Positions 63,597 through 64,000 of a stretch of 64,000 nucleotides of DNA are shown here, piece by piece. The translations under genes were made by a program, and so were the position numbers. Origin of the DNA: Cupriavidus taiwanensis (GTDB lineage: Bacteria > Pseudomonadota > Gammaproteobacteria > Burkholderiales > Burkholderiaceae). Location of the stretch: assembly GCF_900250115.1 (NCBI RefSeq), contig NZ_LT984803.1, forward strand, positions 2,569,583 through 2,633,582, read 5' to 3'. How positions within the stretch are numbered: position 1 is the first letter of the stretch; every line of letters starts with the position of its first letter. Under the pieces are notes generated by a model. It was not told where the DNA came from. It saw only the letters and a list, made by a program, of their open reading frames with translations, and ran no database searches.

Positions 63597-64000
63597 ATGC
63601 TCTTGATGACGAGATTGCAAGGGTCCCTACCGTTGGGGATCGACAAAGCTCTTTACCTGAGCGCCTGTGTTGTCCTGGCTGCGTTTCCAGCGCTGATGTT
63701 TGTCAAGCCGTCGCTCAGCAATACCTGCTACGGGCTGTTGCTGGGATGGAGCGTGATCGTCATGGCTGCCGGCGGCCGCGCCGGCCTGGCCGAATATGGC
63801 CTGATCCTGCGCCGGTACTGGCCCTTCATGCTGGCCATGGCGGCGCTGCCGCTGGCCGTCCTGTTCCAGCAACTGCTGACCGGGGCCGAAGACCCGCATG
63901 TGCCCTATCTTTATCTGCGTTTTGCGTTGTTCATCCTGCTGGTCCCTGGCATGCTGCGACTGGGCCGGCGTGGCATGCAGCACATCCAGTGGGGCTTCGT
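63597..64000 (+). CDS. Multi-span membrane protein, N-terminal part (possible O-antigen ligase family)
   Basis: The first 134 residues are visible; the gene continues past the window. There are four hydrophobic segments (ALYLSACVVLAAFPALMFV, CYGLLLGWSVIVMAAGG, WPFMLAMAALPLAVLFQQLL and LYLRFALFILLVPGML). The arrangement resembles the start of WaaL/O-antigen-ligase-like proteins of lipopolysaccharide assembly, but no diagnostic motif is in view. ATG 63606 is an alternative start; neither has a strong ribosome site. Confidence 0.65.
   Translation, partial: MLLMTRLQGSLPLGIDKALYLSACVVLAAFPALMFVKPSLSNTCYGLLLGWSVIVMAAGGRAGLAEYGLILRRYWPFMLAMAALPLAVLFQQLLTGAEDPHVPYLYLRFALFILLVPGMLRLGRRGMQHIQWGF

Overview
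The window is high-GC DNA with dense, mostly operonic coding and no rRNA, prophage, transposase or CRISPR array. The mix of genes (kynBUA with an Lrp-type regulator, tol-pal, a minor-pilin cluster between nrdR and ribD, a RibB with a degenerate RibA-like domain, a DUF883/holin-like operon) and the codon use point to a Burkholderiaceae betaproteobacterium, most likely a Cupriavidus main chromosome. This is recognition by family and gene order, not a database match.

Layout. 1-6.7 kb: end of an AsmA-family protein, an MFS transporter, pdxH, a cyclopropane-fatty-acid synthase, a DUF72 protein and msrA. 6.8-12.8 kb: an accessory catabolic cluster. A four-gene minus-strand operon (NicX-like ring-cleavage enzyme, alpha/beta hydrolase, acyl-CoA-dehydrogenase-fold flavoprotein, acyl-CoA ligase) diverges from a flavin reductase plus MarR regulator. 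12.8-16.2 kb: kynR and kynBUA, tryptophan to anthranilate plus alanine. 16.3-18.6 kb: an IclR regulator divergent from gcdH. 18.7-23.4 kb: a peroxiredoxin remnant, three small envelope genes and a GGDEF/EAL protein. 23.6-31.2 kb: tRNA-Lys, a YeeE transporter, queC and ybgC-tolQRAB-pal-cpoB. 31.7-33.5 kb: glyA and nrdR. 33.8-38.5 kb: a six-gene type IV pilus minor-pilin operon. 38.6-42.9 kb: ribD, ribE, ribB(A), ribH, nusB. 43-50.6 kb: an aminotransferase, a lytic transglycosylase with a long structured leader, ubiD, acetoacetyl-CoA synthetase and an aldose epimerase. 50.7-54.3 kb: small unknowns, tRNA-Gly, trmB, uppP, a lipoprotein and a cysteine-cluster protein. 54.6-62.2 kb: a TetR-controlled RND efflux system with pcm, a rhodanese and a TolC-type protein. 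62.4-64 kb: a META-domain lipoprotein and the start of a membrane protein.

Most interesting biology: the 6.8-12.8 kb cluster combines parts of a pyridine ring-cleavage route (NicX-like, NicD-like, MarR) with a CoA ligase and a two-component flavin system, and it sits beside the kynurenine operon. Two of its enzymes lack residues expected in their families. Second is a roughly 350-nt hairpin-rich leader ahead of the lytic transglycosylase. Strong inverted repeats occur in the control regions of the MarR, KynR, IclR and TetR units.

Data-quality warning: between about 56.25 and 59.2 kb the adaptor and permease genes change reading frame every few tens of bases although the protein sense is preserved in pieces. 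Single lost bases also break ribB(A), the tetR gene and the rhodanese gene. I read these mainly as consensus errors, not as natural pseudogenes.
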